A stretch of 64,000 nt of DNA, from NCBI RefSeq assembly GCF_035989885.1, contig NZ_CP108518.1:7183001-7247000 (forward strand), read 5' to 3'. Every line of letters starts with the position of its first letter. Position 1 is the stretch's first letter. Below the pieces are notes generated by a model, which was given only the letters and a program-made list of their open reading frames with translations, had not been told where the DNA came from and ran no database searches. Positions 36,653-45,414 of the stretch are shown one piece after another. This DNA comes from Streptomyces sp. NBC_01232. Its GTDB lineage: Bacteria > Actinomycetota > Actinomycetes > Streptomycetales > Streptomycetaceae. The translations under genes and the position numbers were made by a program.

Positions 36653-37555
36653 ATGGATGCACAGCGCAGTGCGATCGCGTTACCGCGCGTTTCGCCACTC
36701 TCGAACGGAACGCTGCTCGCCGCACTCGGCGTCGCGAGCTTCTCCTTCAGCTTCCCGGGAACGGTCTGGGCGCTCGACGGGTTCGGCCCCTGGAGCGCCA
36801 CGGGAGTCCGCGGGGTCATAGCCGCCGTCATCGCGGCGGCGGCTCTCCTGTGGACGCGGGCGCCGGTCCCCGCACGAGCCGACCGGCCCGCACTCGTCAT
36901 CGTCGCCGGCGGATGCGGGGTCGGGTTTCCGCTGCTCACCACACTCGCCCTGCAGACGTCGTCCACGGCTCATTCGGCGATCGTCATCGGCGTGCTGCCG
37001 ATGGCGACGGCGACGATCTCCGCGCTCCGCACAGGACGTCGCCCCTCGAGGACGTTCTGGGCCGCGGCCGGGACCGGTGCGCTCGCCGTCATCGCCTTCA
37101 CGCTGTCCCGGAACCAAGGGCGGCCGACGATCGCGGACCTCTTCCTCTTCGGAGCCCTCCTCGTCTGCGCGGCGGGCTATGCCGAAGGGGGACGGCTGTC
37201 GGCGCACATGCCGGGATGGCGCGTCATCGCCTGGGGCGTCGTGCTCGCCGCACCCGTCAATCTGGCCGTGTCCGCCTGGGCGTTCCCGCATGAGCCGGTG
37301 CACCTCACGGCGAAGGCCGTGCTCGGCATGGCGTACATCGCCGGTGTCTCGCAGTTCGGTGCCTTCGTCCTCTGGTACCAGGGCATGGGCCGGATCGGGG
37401 TACCGCGAGCGAGTCAGCTCCAGCTGGCCCAGCCGCTGCTGACGCTCGTCTGGGCCGTGCTCCTGCTCGGCGAGCCCCTCGGCCCGGCCGCCCCCGTCAC
37501 CGCCGTCGTCATCCTCGCGTGCATCGTGGTCACCCAGCGGGCCAGAGCGTCATGA
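36653..37555 (+). CDS. dcsJ: DcsJ: EamA/DMT-family membrane exporter
   Basis: 300-residue integral membrane protein with ten hydrophobic segments arranged as two EamA repeats, each ending in the typical TALQTSSTAHSAIVIGVLPM and LAQPLLTLVWAVLLLGEPLG segments (the GEPL ending is a DMT hallmark). In the D-cycloserine cluster the membrane protein next to the Ddl-like gene is a second self-resistance determinant, presumably an exporter. ATG 36653 is 42 bases after dcsI. It is the last gene of the block; a strong bidirectional hairpin follows immediately. Confidence 0.85.
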   Translation: MDAQRSAIALPRVSPLSNGTLLAALGVASFSFSFPGTVWALDGFGPWSATGVRGVIAAVIAAAALLWTRAPVPARADRPALVIVAGGCGVGFPLLTTLALQTSSTAHSAIVIGVLPMATATISALRTGRRPSRTFWAAAGTGALAVIAFTLSRNQGRPTIADLFLFGALLVCAAGYAEGGRLSAHMPGWRVIAWGVVLAAPVNLAVSAWAFPHEPVHLTAKAVLGMAYIAGVSQFGAFVLWYQGMGRIGVPRASQLQLAQPLLTLVWAVLLLGEPLGPAAPVTAVVILACIVVTQRARAS

Positions 37556-37573
37556 CGCACGCACGACCGCGGT

Positions 37574-37615
37574 CCCGTCCACGGCGTCCGCTGCAGAGAG
37601 CGGACGCCGTACGGG
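37574..37615. terminator. Bidirectional terminator hairpin after dcsJ
   Basis: Perfect 12-base stem ACGGCGTCCGCT / AGCGGACGCCGT (37581-37592 and 37599-37610) with a 6-base loop, extended after a 2-base bulge by CCCGT/ACGGG. It lies between the stops of two convergent genes (dcsJ and the metalloprotease), only 65 bases apart, so it can end both transcripts and marks the right border of the D-cycloserine cluster. Confidence 0.75.
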
Positions 37616-37620
37616 ATGCG

Positions 37621-38856
37621 TCAGGGCCGCGGGCGCGCCAGATCGGAGTCATGGCCGGTCAGCGCGTTCACATCCTTGGCAAGCCTTGTCATTTTGGCGT
37701 TCAGTTCCCCGATTTGCCTGGTCAGGGCTGCCAGGTCGTCCTGTCGTCCCGCGCCGCCGTGCCCGTTGGACGCAGTGCTCCGTGCCCGGACGAGTCCGGT
37801 CGGGACGCCCGGGACAGGGACTTCCACCTCCTGCCACGCCGCCAGCACGGCCGACTGTTCGGCGCTTCCGACGCCGAACAGTTCCCCGGCCTTGTGGAAT
37901 GTGGTGCGGGCGAAATCCTGGAACTGGGCCTCGACGCCGGATGCCTTGAGCGATTCGTACCAGATGAGCCCGGCAGCCTCCCATGAGAATCCGCCGATGC
38001 CGACAGCCGTCAGGAAGAACGCCTTGTTCGGAATGCCGGAGTTGATGTGCACTCCGCCGTTGTCGCCCTGCTCCGTGTCAGGCAGGTGCATGAACTTGCT
38101 CATACGGTCGGGCTGGGGGTCCCTGCCGAACAGCGCATTGTTGTATGCGTGACCCGGAGCCTTCATCGATCGCAGGGCGTCGGCATCGATTCCCGGGGTC
38201 CACACATCAGCCCCGATGAGCCAGTCCGCCTCCTCGGCCGACTGCTTGAGCGACCACTGCTTGACCAGCGACCCGAAGACATCCGAGACCGACTCGTTCA
38301 GCGCCCCGGACTGATTGTGGTATTCGAATCCCGAGGTGTGCTCGGTCACTCCGTGCGTCAGCTCGTGGGCGATCACGTCGAGGGATCCGGTGAGGTTGCC
38401 GAACAGCTTTCCGTCCCCGTCGCCGAAGACCATCTGCCGCCCGTCCCAGAACGCGTTGTTGTACTTCCTGCCGAAGTGAACGTACCCGTCCAGGCGCATC
38501 CCCCGGCCGTCGATCGAATTGCGCTGGAACACTTCCCTGTAGAAATCGCGCGTCAGACCGAGTCCGTCGAACGCCTGGTTGACGGGCTCGTCCACGGACG
38601 CCGGTCCGTCTTCCGGCCTGGCCAGGACGGCGGCGCGGAGCAGGCTCCCCTGCTCGCAGTCGAAGACGGTACGCCGGCCGTTGTCGGGGGCAGCCGCACC
38701 GGTGAAGGACGACCGGACCGCTCGCTCACCCCGCAGACGCGCAGTGGTCAGCATGGTGTCCAAGGCGGCTCGGCGCACCTCACTGTCCTCGCTCTCCAAG
38801 AGCTTCTCGAGAAGGTACGGGGGGATGATGCAGTCGAGTCGTGAGGTCCTGCTCAT
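37621..38856 (-). CDS. Protealysin-like M4 metalloprotease without signal peptide
   Basis: 411-residue thermolysin-family zinc protease. Zinc ligands and catalytic Glu are H164-E165-x-x-H168 (HELTH) and E188 in GALNESVSD; the late active-site His lies in DNGGVHINSGIPN. The short propeptide starts MSRTSRLDCIIPPYLLEKL; the IIPPYLL motif is that of protealysin-like proteases, which lack an export signal, and none is present here. After the catalytic domain comes a 60-residue tail with a coiled-coil-like segment (LAALTRQIGELNAKMTRLAKDVNAL). ATG 38856 follows a perfect AGGAGGTG site. It is on the same strand and 138 bases downstream of the trypsin-fold genes, so it may be a further effector of that cassette. 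Confidence 0.85.
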   Translation of the reverse strand: MSRTSRLDCIIPPYLLEKLLESEDSEVRRAALDTMLTTARLRGERAVRSSFTGAAAPDNGRRTVFDCEQGSLLRAAVLARPEDGPASVDEPVNQAFDGLGLTRDFYREVFQRNSIDGRGMRLDGYVHFGRKYNNAFWDGRQMVFGDGDGKLFGNLTGSLDVIAHELTHGVTEHTSGFEYHNQSGALNESVSDVFGSLVKQWSLKQSAEEADWLIGADVWTPGIDADALRSMKAPGHAYNNALFGRDPQPDRMSKFMHLPDTEQGDNGGVHINSGIPNKAFFLTAVGIGGFSWEAAGLIWYESLKASGVEAQFQDFARTTFHKAGELFGVGSAEQSAVLAAWQEVEVPVPGVPTGLVRARSTASNGHGGAGRQDDLAALTRQIGELNAKMTRLAKDVNALTGHDSDLARPRP

Positions 38857-38994
38857 GGTGCACCTCCTGAATAAAGGGACCAACGGTTGAGCCGGTGCAG
38901 CGATGATGCGACCGGGGCCCGGAGGGGCTTCCGGCCGGCCTTCGGCAAAGGCACCGCGGGCCGGGCCGAGGTGGGCGGTCGGACTCCGGACGCC

Positions 38995-40068
38995 CTACAC
39001 CCAGTTGACTTCCGCACGCTCCAGCAGTGGGTCGTCCGTCAGCTGGAACAGCGGCACGGCGAAGTTGCCCGACCTGAACCGGCCGCCGAAGTGCAGGCCG
39101 AGCACCCGGTGGTCGGCCAGGTCGAAGACCGGGGATCCGCTGTTGCCGCCGAGCGTGGAACAGTCGTGCGTCATCGTGAACCCGGGCCCGTCCGGGACCA
39201 GCGCCGTCGCCGTGCCCGGCTGGAGCCGCTTCACGTTGTAGATGTCCATGAAGATGCGTTTCATGGCCTCCGGCTCGTTGCGGCGGCCGTCCGCCGCCGG
39301 ATAGCCGACCACGTACACGGGCCGGCCCGGCAGGTCCGGCGGAGCGTCGGCCGCGACCGGCAGCGGCGCCGGCAGCGGCCCGCCGCCGTCGGCTCGCGGG
39401 GACACTCTGAGCAGTGCCATGTCGACGTCGCGGTGGATGCCGATGATCTCGGTGACCTCGAACTCGAACGATCCGTCTGTGGCGGGCGTGCCGAGTTCCT
39501 CAGCGGTGTCGATGCGCGCACCCATGCCCTGGCGGAAGGTGAACCCGCCGTTGCCGTCCGCCCGGCTGAACTCGGCCGCGACGTGGCGGTTGGTCATCAC
39601 GGCGAAAGGCGAGACCAGGAAGCCCGTGCCCAGCCAGTCCAGTTCCGCGTGCCCGGAGACCTCCACCCGGCCGACCCGCTCGATCGACTTCCGGATGCTC
39701 GGCCGCTGTCCGTCCAGCAGGGCCCAGTCGCCCGGCTGGGAGACGAAGTCCTGACCCTGGACCAGGATCGCCGGGCGGCCTTCGAGCAGGACGATCGCCT
39801 CCACCCCGAAGTACTCGTCCTCATCGACATCGCCGGCGCGGCCCGCGGCGAGCTTCTCCAGCCCGCGCACCCCGGCCTCCAGCACCCTGGCCCGCTCCTC
39901 CAGGGCGGCGCGGCCGATCTGCGCGGCAGCCTCCTCCTCGCGCGGAAGGTCCTCGGCGGACTCGAGGATCTCAGCGTCCAGCCCCTTGCGCACGCGTGCG
40001 GCCACTTCCAGCAGGTCCTCCTGGAAGACCTGCTCGGGCCCGGTCGCCACCGGTGATCCAGCGCGCAT
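38995..40068 (-). CDS. Intracellular trypsin-fold serine protease with helical N-terminus
   Basis: 357 residues, no signal peptide. The N-terminal 75 residues are charged and helical (EDLLEVAARVRKGLDAEILESAEDLPREEE). The S1/V8-like protease domain spans about 130-345 with the triad H162 (FAVMTNRHVAAEF), D216 (RDVDMALLRV) and S312 (GGNSGSPVFD). The short form of the domain without calcium loops resembles bacterial glutamyl-endopeptidase or HtrA cores, but there is no PDZ domain. ATG 40068 has GGGAGGTG upstream and starts 30 bases after the preceding trypsin-fold gene, so the two are co-transcribed downstream of the STAND NTPase. Confidence 0.85.
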   Translation of the reverse strand: MRAGSPVATGPEQVFQEDLLEVAARVRKGLDAEILESAEDLPREEEAAAQIGRAALEERARVLEAGVRGLEKLAAGRAGDVDEDEYFGVEAIVLLEGRPAILVQGQDFVSQPGDWALLDGQRPSIRKSIERVGRVEVSGHAELDWLGTGFLVSPFAVMTNRHVAAEFSRADGNGGFTFRQGMGARIDTAEELGTPATDGSFEFEVTEIIGIHRDVDMALLRVSPRADGGGPLPAPLPVAADAPPDLPGRPVYVVGYPAADGRRNEPEAMKRIFMDIYNVKRLQPGTATALVPDGPGFTMTHDCSTLGGNSGSPVFDLADHRVLGLHFGGRFRSGNFAVPLFQLTDDPLLERAEVNWV

Positions 40069-40098
40069 CTCACACCTCCCGTGGTCGTGGCCGTGGCG

Positions 40099-41229
40099 TC
40101 AGCGTGACTGGGCCGCAGCGATCTCGTCGTGGATCTTGGGGCTGTGCTCCCGCAGGTGCTGCATGATGGCGCTCAGTTGCGTTCCGACGTTCACGAACGC
40201 CGTGCTCTTGCCCTGGAAACTGACGTCCGTGACGCGGCGCGTGCCTCGGTGCAGGGCAACCACCGTCCAGTCGTCCGTCAGCACCGGCGAGCCGGAGGAG
40301 CCGCCCCGGGTGTCGGTGAAGTAGCGCACGTCCCGCTCGTCTGCTTCGAAGGCGAGGTTGTTGCGCAGCGCGATCCGCTTCGGCTCTCCACCCGGGTGCT
40401 GAATGATGTTGAGCGCCACCGGCATGTCCTTGGCCACGGTCAGCGGAGCGGTGGCGACACGGAGGAAGGGCCTGACCGGCGCCCCGGCCAGGCGCAGTAC
40501 GGCGTAGTCGAGCTCTTCGTCCCAGGCCACGAGCTCGCTCGCCTGCTGCTCCTCGACGTCCGCGTCGTCCTCGCTCAGGTAGTCGAACCGGGAACGTGAT
40601 CCCTGGGCCTGGAGCTGCAGGTCCGCCGGGTCCACCACCTGCTGCTGGCCGTTGGTGCGCTTGCGGGCGTTGACCACGTGGTGGTTGGTGACGAGCAGGT
40701 CGCCGGTGATGAGCCAGCCCGTGCCGTTGTGGGGCAGCGCCACCGGCTGGAGCAGGGCGCCTCCCTGGTAGGGCAGCACCTTGATACGGGCGACCGAGGA
40801 CCCCGCCAGCGCTCCGCCGCTCAGGAAGTCGAAGGGCACCGTGTCGTCCTGGAAGACGATCTCTTCCTTGGTCTCCCCGGTGGGGACGTCCGGTGCCACA
40901 TCGGGCTCACCGGCCGCGTCGCGCGTCACTCGGTCGAGTGCCTTGAGGAACACGTCGCGGGCGGCGGCGTCGGTGAGTTGGTCAGTGGCGTTGCGGAGCC
41001 AGATGGCCAGGGGCACGGTGCCGTCGATCAGCCGCTCCACCCGGTTCATCTCGTTGAGGTCCGAGTGGATCTGCTGGCCGGGCGCGGCGAGGACCGGCAG
41101 CGAGCCGCGGTACTTCGGGAGGATTCCCGCGAACAGCAGACTCCGCCGTCCCGGGTCCGCGAGCTCTGTCTCCACCGCTGTGTCCCGCAGCAGTCTCACG
41201 TCGTCCTGGGAGAGATACGTGTCGCTCAT
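40099..41229 (-). CDS. Trypsin-fold protease with small helical effector-associated-type domain
   Basis: 376 residues, no signal peptide. Residues 1-100 form an all-helical module (LSQDDVRLLRDTAVETELADPGRRSLLFAGI, then VERLIDGTVPLAIWLRNATDQL), of the size and pattern of effector-associated death-like domains (EADs) that tether enzymes to STAND proteins. A protease domain follows (140-365) with H184 (LVTNHHVVNAR), D241 (ELDYAVLRL) and S314 (RGGSSGSPVL). The gene begins 6 bases after the STAND stop and has a poor ribosome site, so its translation is probably coupled to it. EAD assignment is by pattern only and should be treated as tentative; the protease is clear. Confidence 0.82.
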   Translation of the reverse strand: MSDTYLSQDDVRLLRDTAVETELADPGRRSLLFAGILPKYRGSLPVLAAPGQQIHSDLNEMNRVERLIDGTVPLAIWLRNATDQLTDAAARDVFLKALDRVTRDAAGEPDVAPDVPTGETKEEIVFQDDTVPFDFLSGGALAGSSVARIKVLPYQGGALLQPVALPHNGTGWLITGDLLVTNHHVVNARKRTNGQQQVVDPADLQLQAQGSRSRFDYLSEDDADVEEQQASELVAWDEELDYAVLRLAGAPVRPFLRVATAPLTVAKDMPVALNIIQHPGGEPKRIALRNNLAFEADERDVRYFTDTRGGSSGSPVLTDDWTVVALHRGTRRVTDVSFQGKSTAFVNVGTQLSAIMQHLREHSPKIHDEIAAAQSR

Positions 41230-41235
41230 GGTCGG

Positions 41236-44200
41236 TCAGGCCGCTCTGTGGCCGTTCCCTTCGGCTGGGCCCTCTGCTGAGGGGTCCGCCTCGCCCGGCT
41301 CCGACGCGACCGGCCGCGGGCCTGTCGGTACGGCCCGGCCGGGGGCGACGGCACCGGCGCCCATCACGGCCGCCACGCCCGCGACGAGCTCGCCGCTCCG
41401 GTCGTCGAGAGACAGGAGGCGCCTGGCGAGCAGGTTGAGCGTCCCGAGCCGGCGCGCCTTGCGCAGCAGGCCCTGCACTCCCTGGTGGGTGGGCCCGGTC
41501 GTGGACCTCGGGTCGGGCGGGCCGGCGGAGTCCTGCAGAAGGCGGCACAGCGAGGTCCGCAGCTCGGGCCGCACGGCCACCACGCGGGCGATCGATTCGC
41601 CGAGCACGTCCAGGACCCCGTCCTCGGTCTCGGGCAGGCCCAGGACGTCCAACGCGTGCTCCAGGATCCCCGGGTGGTCGCGTGAGACCTCGGCGACCGC
41701 GGCACGCACCAGGGCGGGCTGCCGTACGAGCTCCGCGTCGGGCAGCTGCCGCAGTCGTTCGGCGAGCCTGCTCCCGACCTCCTGGTCGTTGTCCTCGGTG
41801 CCCGGCGCCAGCTGTGCACGGGTCAGCAGGGCGCCCAGTGCCTCGAAGTCCTTGCCCAGGCCCGTCGCGGCCTCCTCGGCCTCGGCGAGGTCGTCGTAGG
41901 CCTCGGTGAGGTCGCCCTCCGCCTCGGCCAGCCGCGCCGAGAGGAGCAGCAGCTCCAGCTGCAGTCCTGGGAAGCCGTCCTCCTCGGCGCGGGCCACGGC
42001 CGCGTCGGCGGCTGCCCGGGCTTCGGTACGACGGCCGAGCCGGTCCAGGGTCTCGACCCACAGCGGGTGCAACGGGCTGCCCGAGGTCCACGGGCGCCGC
42101 TCCTCGAGGCGGGCCGCGGCCGCGTCGGTGTACCCCTGCGAGAGCAGGTCCTCCACCTCGCGGGCGGCGATGCGTTCCCAGTCCTCCTGGTCCGCCCTCG
42201 CCATCACCTCGTCGGGGGTGTGGCCGCCGACGCGCCCGGCGAGGTACGCGGCGGACCGTCCCGCCATGTCCTGGTCGGCCCCGGCGAGGAACCGCTCGAC
42301 ACCGGGCAGCCAGCGCAGCTCCACCTCGCGCGGGCTCTCGTTCAACCGCAGCCGGTGGTAGATCTCCTCCGCCCGCGATTCCAGACCTTCGCGTGCCGCG
42401 TAGTACAGGACGGCCCGCTGCCCGACCGTCCGCATCATGTCCGGACGGGCACGGTCGGCCAGCCGCAGCATGATGGCCCGCAGATCGGCCCGGTGCCGCA
42501 CACTCCCCGGACCCGCGGATTCCACCTGGTAGAGCCGGGAGTACAGCCCGAAGAGGCGCTCCGCCTCCGGGTCGGAGTCGACCGTCAGTCCGCACGGCTC
42601 CGCGAGGACCTCCCGGATCAGTCCGGGGGTGATGGTCCGCAGCGCCATTCCGGCCTGGGCCAGGGTGCGCACGTCCTCCTCACCGATGCGGCTCAGGATC
42701 CGCTCGTACAGGATCCCCTGGACGAGCATCTGGTCGACCTTGTGGAAGAAGTGCCGGCGGCGCCGGGGCAGGCTCTCGATCAGCTCGTTCAGCGACTCGG
42801 CCCGGTCGCCCTCCTGGCCGGCTGCCCGAGCCGCCAGTCTCAGGCTCAGGGGATTCCCGCCCACGCGTTCGGCGAGCTTCTCCGCGAGCCGTTCGTCGCT
42901 CACCCCGCAGGAGGCCAGCAGGGCCCTGGAGGCTTCCGGGTCGAGGTCGGTCAGCTCAATGGGCAGGGGCTCCACCAGCCGGGCCGGATGCTGCTTCAGC
43001 AGCCGCCCGGCGACGACGGTCCGCAGCCGAGGGTGCACCTTCTGGAGTGCCGACCAGATGCCCCACATGCGGCCGAGCTCCGGGGAGCCGCGGTACATGG
43101 CCTCCTCGAAGGAGTCGATCACGAGCACGAGGGGTGGCTGCTCGGCCGCGGGTACTCCCACCGCCTGGACGACGAGCGTCGCGAGCCGGGCCGCCAGCAT
43201 GCCCTCGCGCGCGGCGGACAGGGCGTGCACGCCCGACTGGGAGAGCCGCGCCATCGTCGCCCGGGTGGTGGCGAGTTCGTAGAGCTCGTCGACCGTGTCC
43301 TCTTCGGCCCGGTGGAGGCCGACGGTCTCCTCGCACGCACGCGCCAGGGTATCGAAATCGGCGTGGTGGTCGGGGAACTGGACGCTGAGCTGCCGGGCCA
43401 TCTCCGCGATCAGGGTGGCCGGTTCGTGGACCGAGAGGGTGGGCCGTGCGAAGTCGACGTAGGCGAAGGGGAACGGGGTCGGGAAGTCGCGCAGGCTGTC
43501 CCGGAGGAACGTCGTGAGCAGCGTGCTCTTGCCGACGCCGCTCATCCCGTGGATCAGCACCGGCCGTTTCGTGCCACTGCCGACCGCCCGGGTGAACTCG
43601 TCCTGCAACGGCGTGGGCAGTCCGATGTAGGCGCGCAGCCGGGAGAGTTCCTGGGCGCGCCCGTGGAAGGCGCTGCGTGCGAGTCGTTCGATGGGCTGCA
43701 TCAGCCGCGCCCGGTCCAGTAGCTGCTGGACCTCTCCACTCGGGGGGATACCGGTGATGCCCGGAATCTGCGCGAGCCACAACACCGCCTGCAGCGTGTG
43801 CGGCAGCTCGTCCAGGCTCTGGTGGGCGAGGTCCGGGGGCGTGCCGTCGAGGTAGGCCAGCGCGATGTGTTCCGGGCCCGGGCCGGGAGGGAACTGCTCC
43901 AGATTGGCCAGCAGAGCGAGGCGGGCCGCATCCGGACCGGCGAAGCCGTGCAGCGCCGTGTCGCGAGCCCCCGGCTTGAGCACCCAGGTGAAGGTGTCGC
44001 GCGTGCCGACGGCCCGGCAGTCGCGCAGCAGCTCCACGCCGGCCGCCCCGGAGGGCTTCTTCTCGCCGGGCAGCTTCAGCCGCGCCGGGTCGAAGCGGCT
44101 CAGCAGGGACGCCGCCTCCCGGTAGGCCCTGTGCAGGTCCGAGAGGTCTGCGAGGCCGGGGGCGGCCACCGCGGCGAGCAGCCGCTCGCTCAGGCGCGCA

Positions 44201-45351
44201 CCGAAGTCCTCGCCGGGTGCGAGCCCGCCGTAGAGGCGGACCGACTCCGCCGCCGCCGTGCAGACCCTGCGCATGTAGCTGTCCGGTCCGGAGGCCTCAC
44301 CCGCCTGGAGGACGGCGGGTACGGTCGTCTCCACGAGGCCGGCGATCCGCTGCGTGTCCGGCAGCTTCGAGGACTCCGTGAAGAACTGCCGGAAGAACTC
44401 CCGCAGATCGTCGGGGCCGAACATCCGGGCGGTGTCCCGGACCTCGTTCTTGCGGATCTCGTACGGGAGCTGGCGCATCGTCGGCGAGTACCCGAGCAGA
44501 ACCAGCCGGGGCGGTACGTCCGGCGGCTCCGGCCTCTGGTTGTAGATGGTCAGGGCCAGCTTTCCGATGCAGTCCCAGACATCCGAATTGACGTCGAGCT
44601 TGTCGCAGTCGTCCAGCACCAGCCAGTACGGCCCGGACGCGGTCGTGGCCTGCCTGACGACGCGGTGCACCGCCGCATCGATCTCGGGTAGTGGATCGTT
44701 CAATTGTGTCGAATTCAACGGCGAGAGAACCGTGTTCGAGAGGGCCGGTGGGTCCGCCTGCGGGTCCGCGACGGACTCGGTGAGCCGCTGGACGACCTGC
44801 TCGGCGGTGGACGTCCGGTTCAGCGTCACCCGCACCGGGCGGAAATTGCAGTGCTCGCCTATGTGCCGGATCAGTTTGTAGCTGTAGGAGCGCCCGCTGT
44901 CCGGCTCTCCGTCCACCACCAGAACCGTCTTGTCGGGATTCTCGAAGAATTCGCGGAGCCGCTTCCTGAAGTCCACCCGGTCGATGAACATGTCAGCGCC
45001 GTTGCCGAGAACACTGCTGAGGAAGAAGTCCTGGGTCGAGAGGTGCAGCCGCGCGGCCTCCTCCAGCTCGCGCTTGAGGCGCATGGCCTCATTCCCGACC
45101 GGGAGGGAGCTGAGCCTGCCGTCCTGAGCGAGCATGCTGAGCAGCAGGAGTTGGACTTCGATGCCGCTGTTCCGCACTGCCTCGACCAGGGCGACCGAAT
45201 TGTCGTTGCTCACGTAATTGAATGGGATTCTGCTCACGAACTCGGGCGAGAATCCGTGCTGGACCAGCTTGGGTCGCGGTTCGCCGGTATCGAAGACGTA
45301 GTCTCGCACCATTTCGGTGACGAGTCCCCATTCGGTGTCCTTGGGAGACAT
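41236..45351 (-). CDS. Giant STAND-type NTPase with two NTPase modules and helical repeats
   Basis: 1371 residues, cytoplasmic. Residues 1-110: a small helical domain (FSPEFVSRIPFNYVSNDNSVALVEAVRNSG). Residues 125-330: a first P-loop module whose Walker A is GEPDSGRS (148-155), with Arg in place of the catalytic Lys, and Walker B LVLDDCDKLD (near 245-253). Residues 563-870: a second, canonical STAND module with HGRAQEL, Walker A GMSGVGKST (602-610), Walker B PLVLVIDSFEEA (740-751) and the GGNPLSLRL motif typical of NACHT/NB-ARC winged-helix linkers. Residues 900-1330: helical TPR-like repeats, probably the sensing part. Such proteins oligomerise after recognising a trigger and activate associated effectors; here proteases, a nuclease and a hydrolase flank it. 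AGGTG lies six bases before ATG 45351. Confidence 0.85.
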   Translation of the reverse strand: MSPKDTEWGLVTEMVRDYVFDTGEPRPKLVQHGFSPEFVSRIPFNYVSNDNSVALVEAVRNSGIEVQLLLLSMLAQDGRLSSLPVGNEAMRLKRELEEAARLHLSTQDFFLSSVLGNGADMFIDRVDFRKRLREFFENPDKTVLVVDGEPDSGRSYSYKLIRHIGEHCNFRPVRVTLNRTSTAEQVVQRLTESVADPQADPPALSNTVLSPLNSTQLNDPLPEIDAAVHRVVRQATTASGPYWLVLDDCDKLDVNSDVWDCIGKLALTIYNQRPEPPDVPPRLVLLGYSPTMRQLPYEIRKNEVRDTARMFGPDDLREFFRQFFTESSKLPDTQRIAGLVETTVPAVLQAGEASGPDSYMRRVCTAAAESVRLYGGLAPGEDFGARLSERLLAAVAAPGLADLSDLHRAYREAASLLSRFDPARLKLPGEKKPSGAAGVELLRDCRAVGTRDTFTWVLKPGARDTALHGFAGPDAARLALLANLEQFPPGPGPEHIALAYLDGTPPDLAHQSLDELPHTLQAVLWLAQIPGITGIPPSGEVQQLLDRARLMQPIERLARSAFHGRAQELSRLRAYIGLPTPLQDEFTRAVGSGTKRPVLIHGMSGVGKSTLLTTFLRDSLRDFPTPFPFAYVDFARPTLSVHEPATLIAEMARQLSVQFPDHHADFDTLARACEETVGLHRAEEDTVDELYELATTRATMARLSQSGVHALSAAREGMLAARLATLVVQAVGVPAAEQPPLVLVIDSFEEAMYRGSPELGRMWGIWSALQKVHPRLRTVVAGRLLKQHPARLVEPLPIELTDLDPEASRALLASCGVSDERLAEKLAERVGGNPLSLRLAARAAGQEGDRAESLNELIESLPRRRRHFFHKVDQMLVQGILYERILSRIGEEDVRTLAQAGMALRTITPGLIREVLAEPCGLTVDSDPEAERLFGLYSRLYQVESAGPGSVRHRADLRAIMLRLADRARPDMMRTVGQRAVLYYAAREGLESRAEEIYHRLRLNESPREVELRWLPGVERFLAGADQDMAGRSAAYLAGRVGGHTPDEVMARADQEDWERIAAREVEDLLSQGYTDAAAARLEERRPWTSGSPLHPLWVETLDRLGRRTEARAAADAAVARAEEDGFPGLQLELLLLSARLAEAEGDLTEAYDDLAEAEEAATGLGKDFEALGALLTRAQLAPGTEDNDQEVGSRLAERLRQLPDAELVRQPALVRAAVAEVSRDHPGILEHALDVLGLPETEDGVLDVLGESIARVVAVRPELRTSLCRLLQDSAGPPDPRSTTGPTHQGVQGLLRKARRLGTLNLLARRLLSLDDRSGELVAGVAAVMGAGAVAPGRAVPTGPRPVASEPGEADPSAEGPAEGNGHRAA

Positions 45352-45414
45352 ACCGCACCTGCACAGGCCGCCGGAGCGGCGTGGGAGACGGACTGCCTGA
45401 TACCTGCAATGGTT

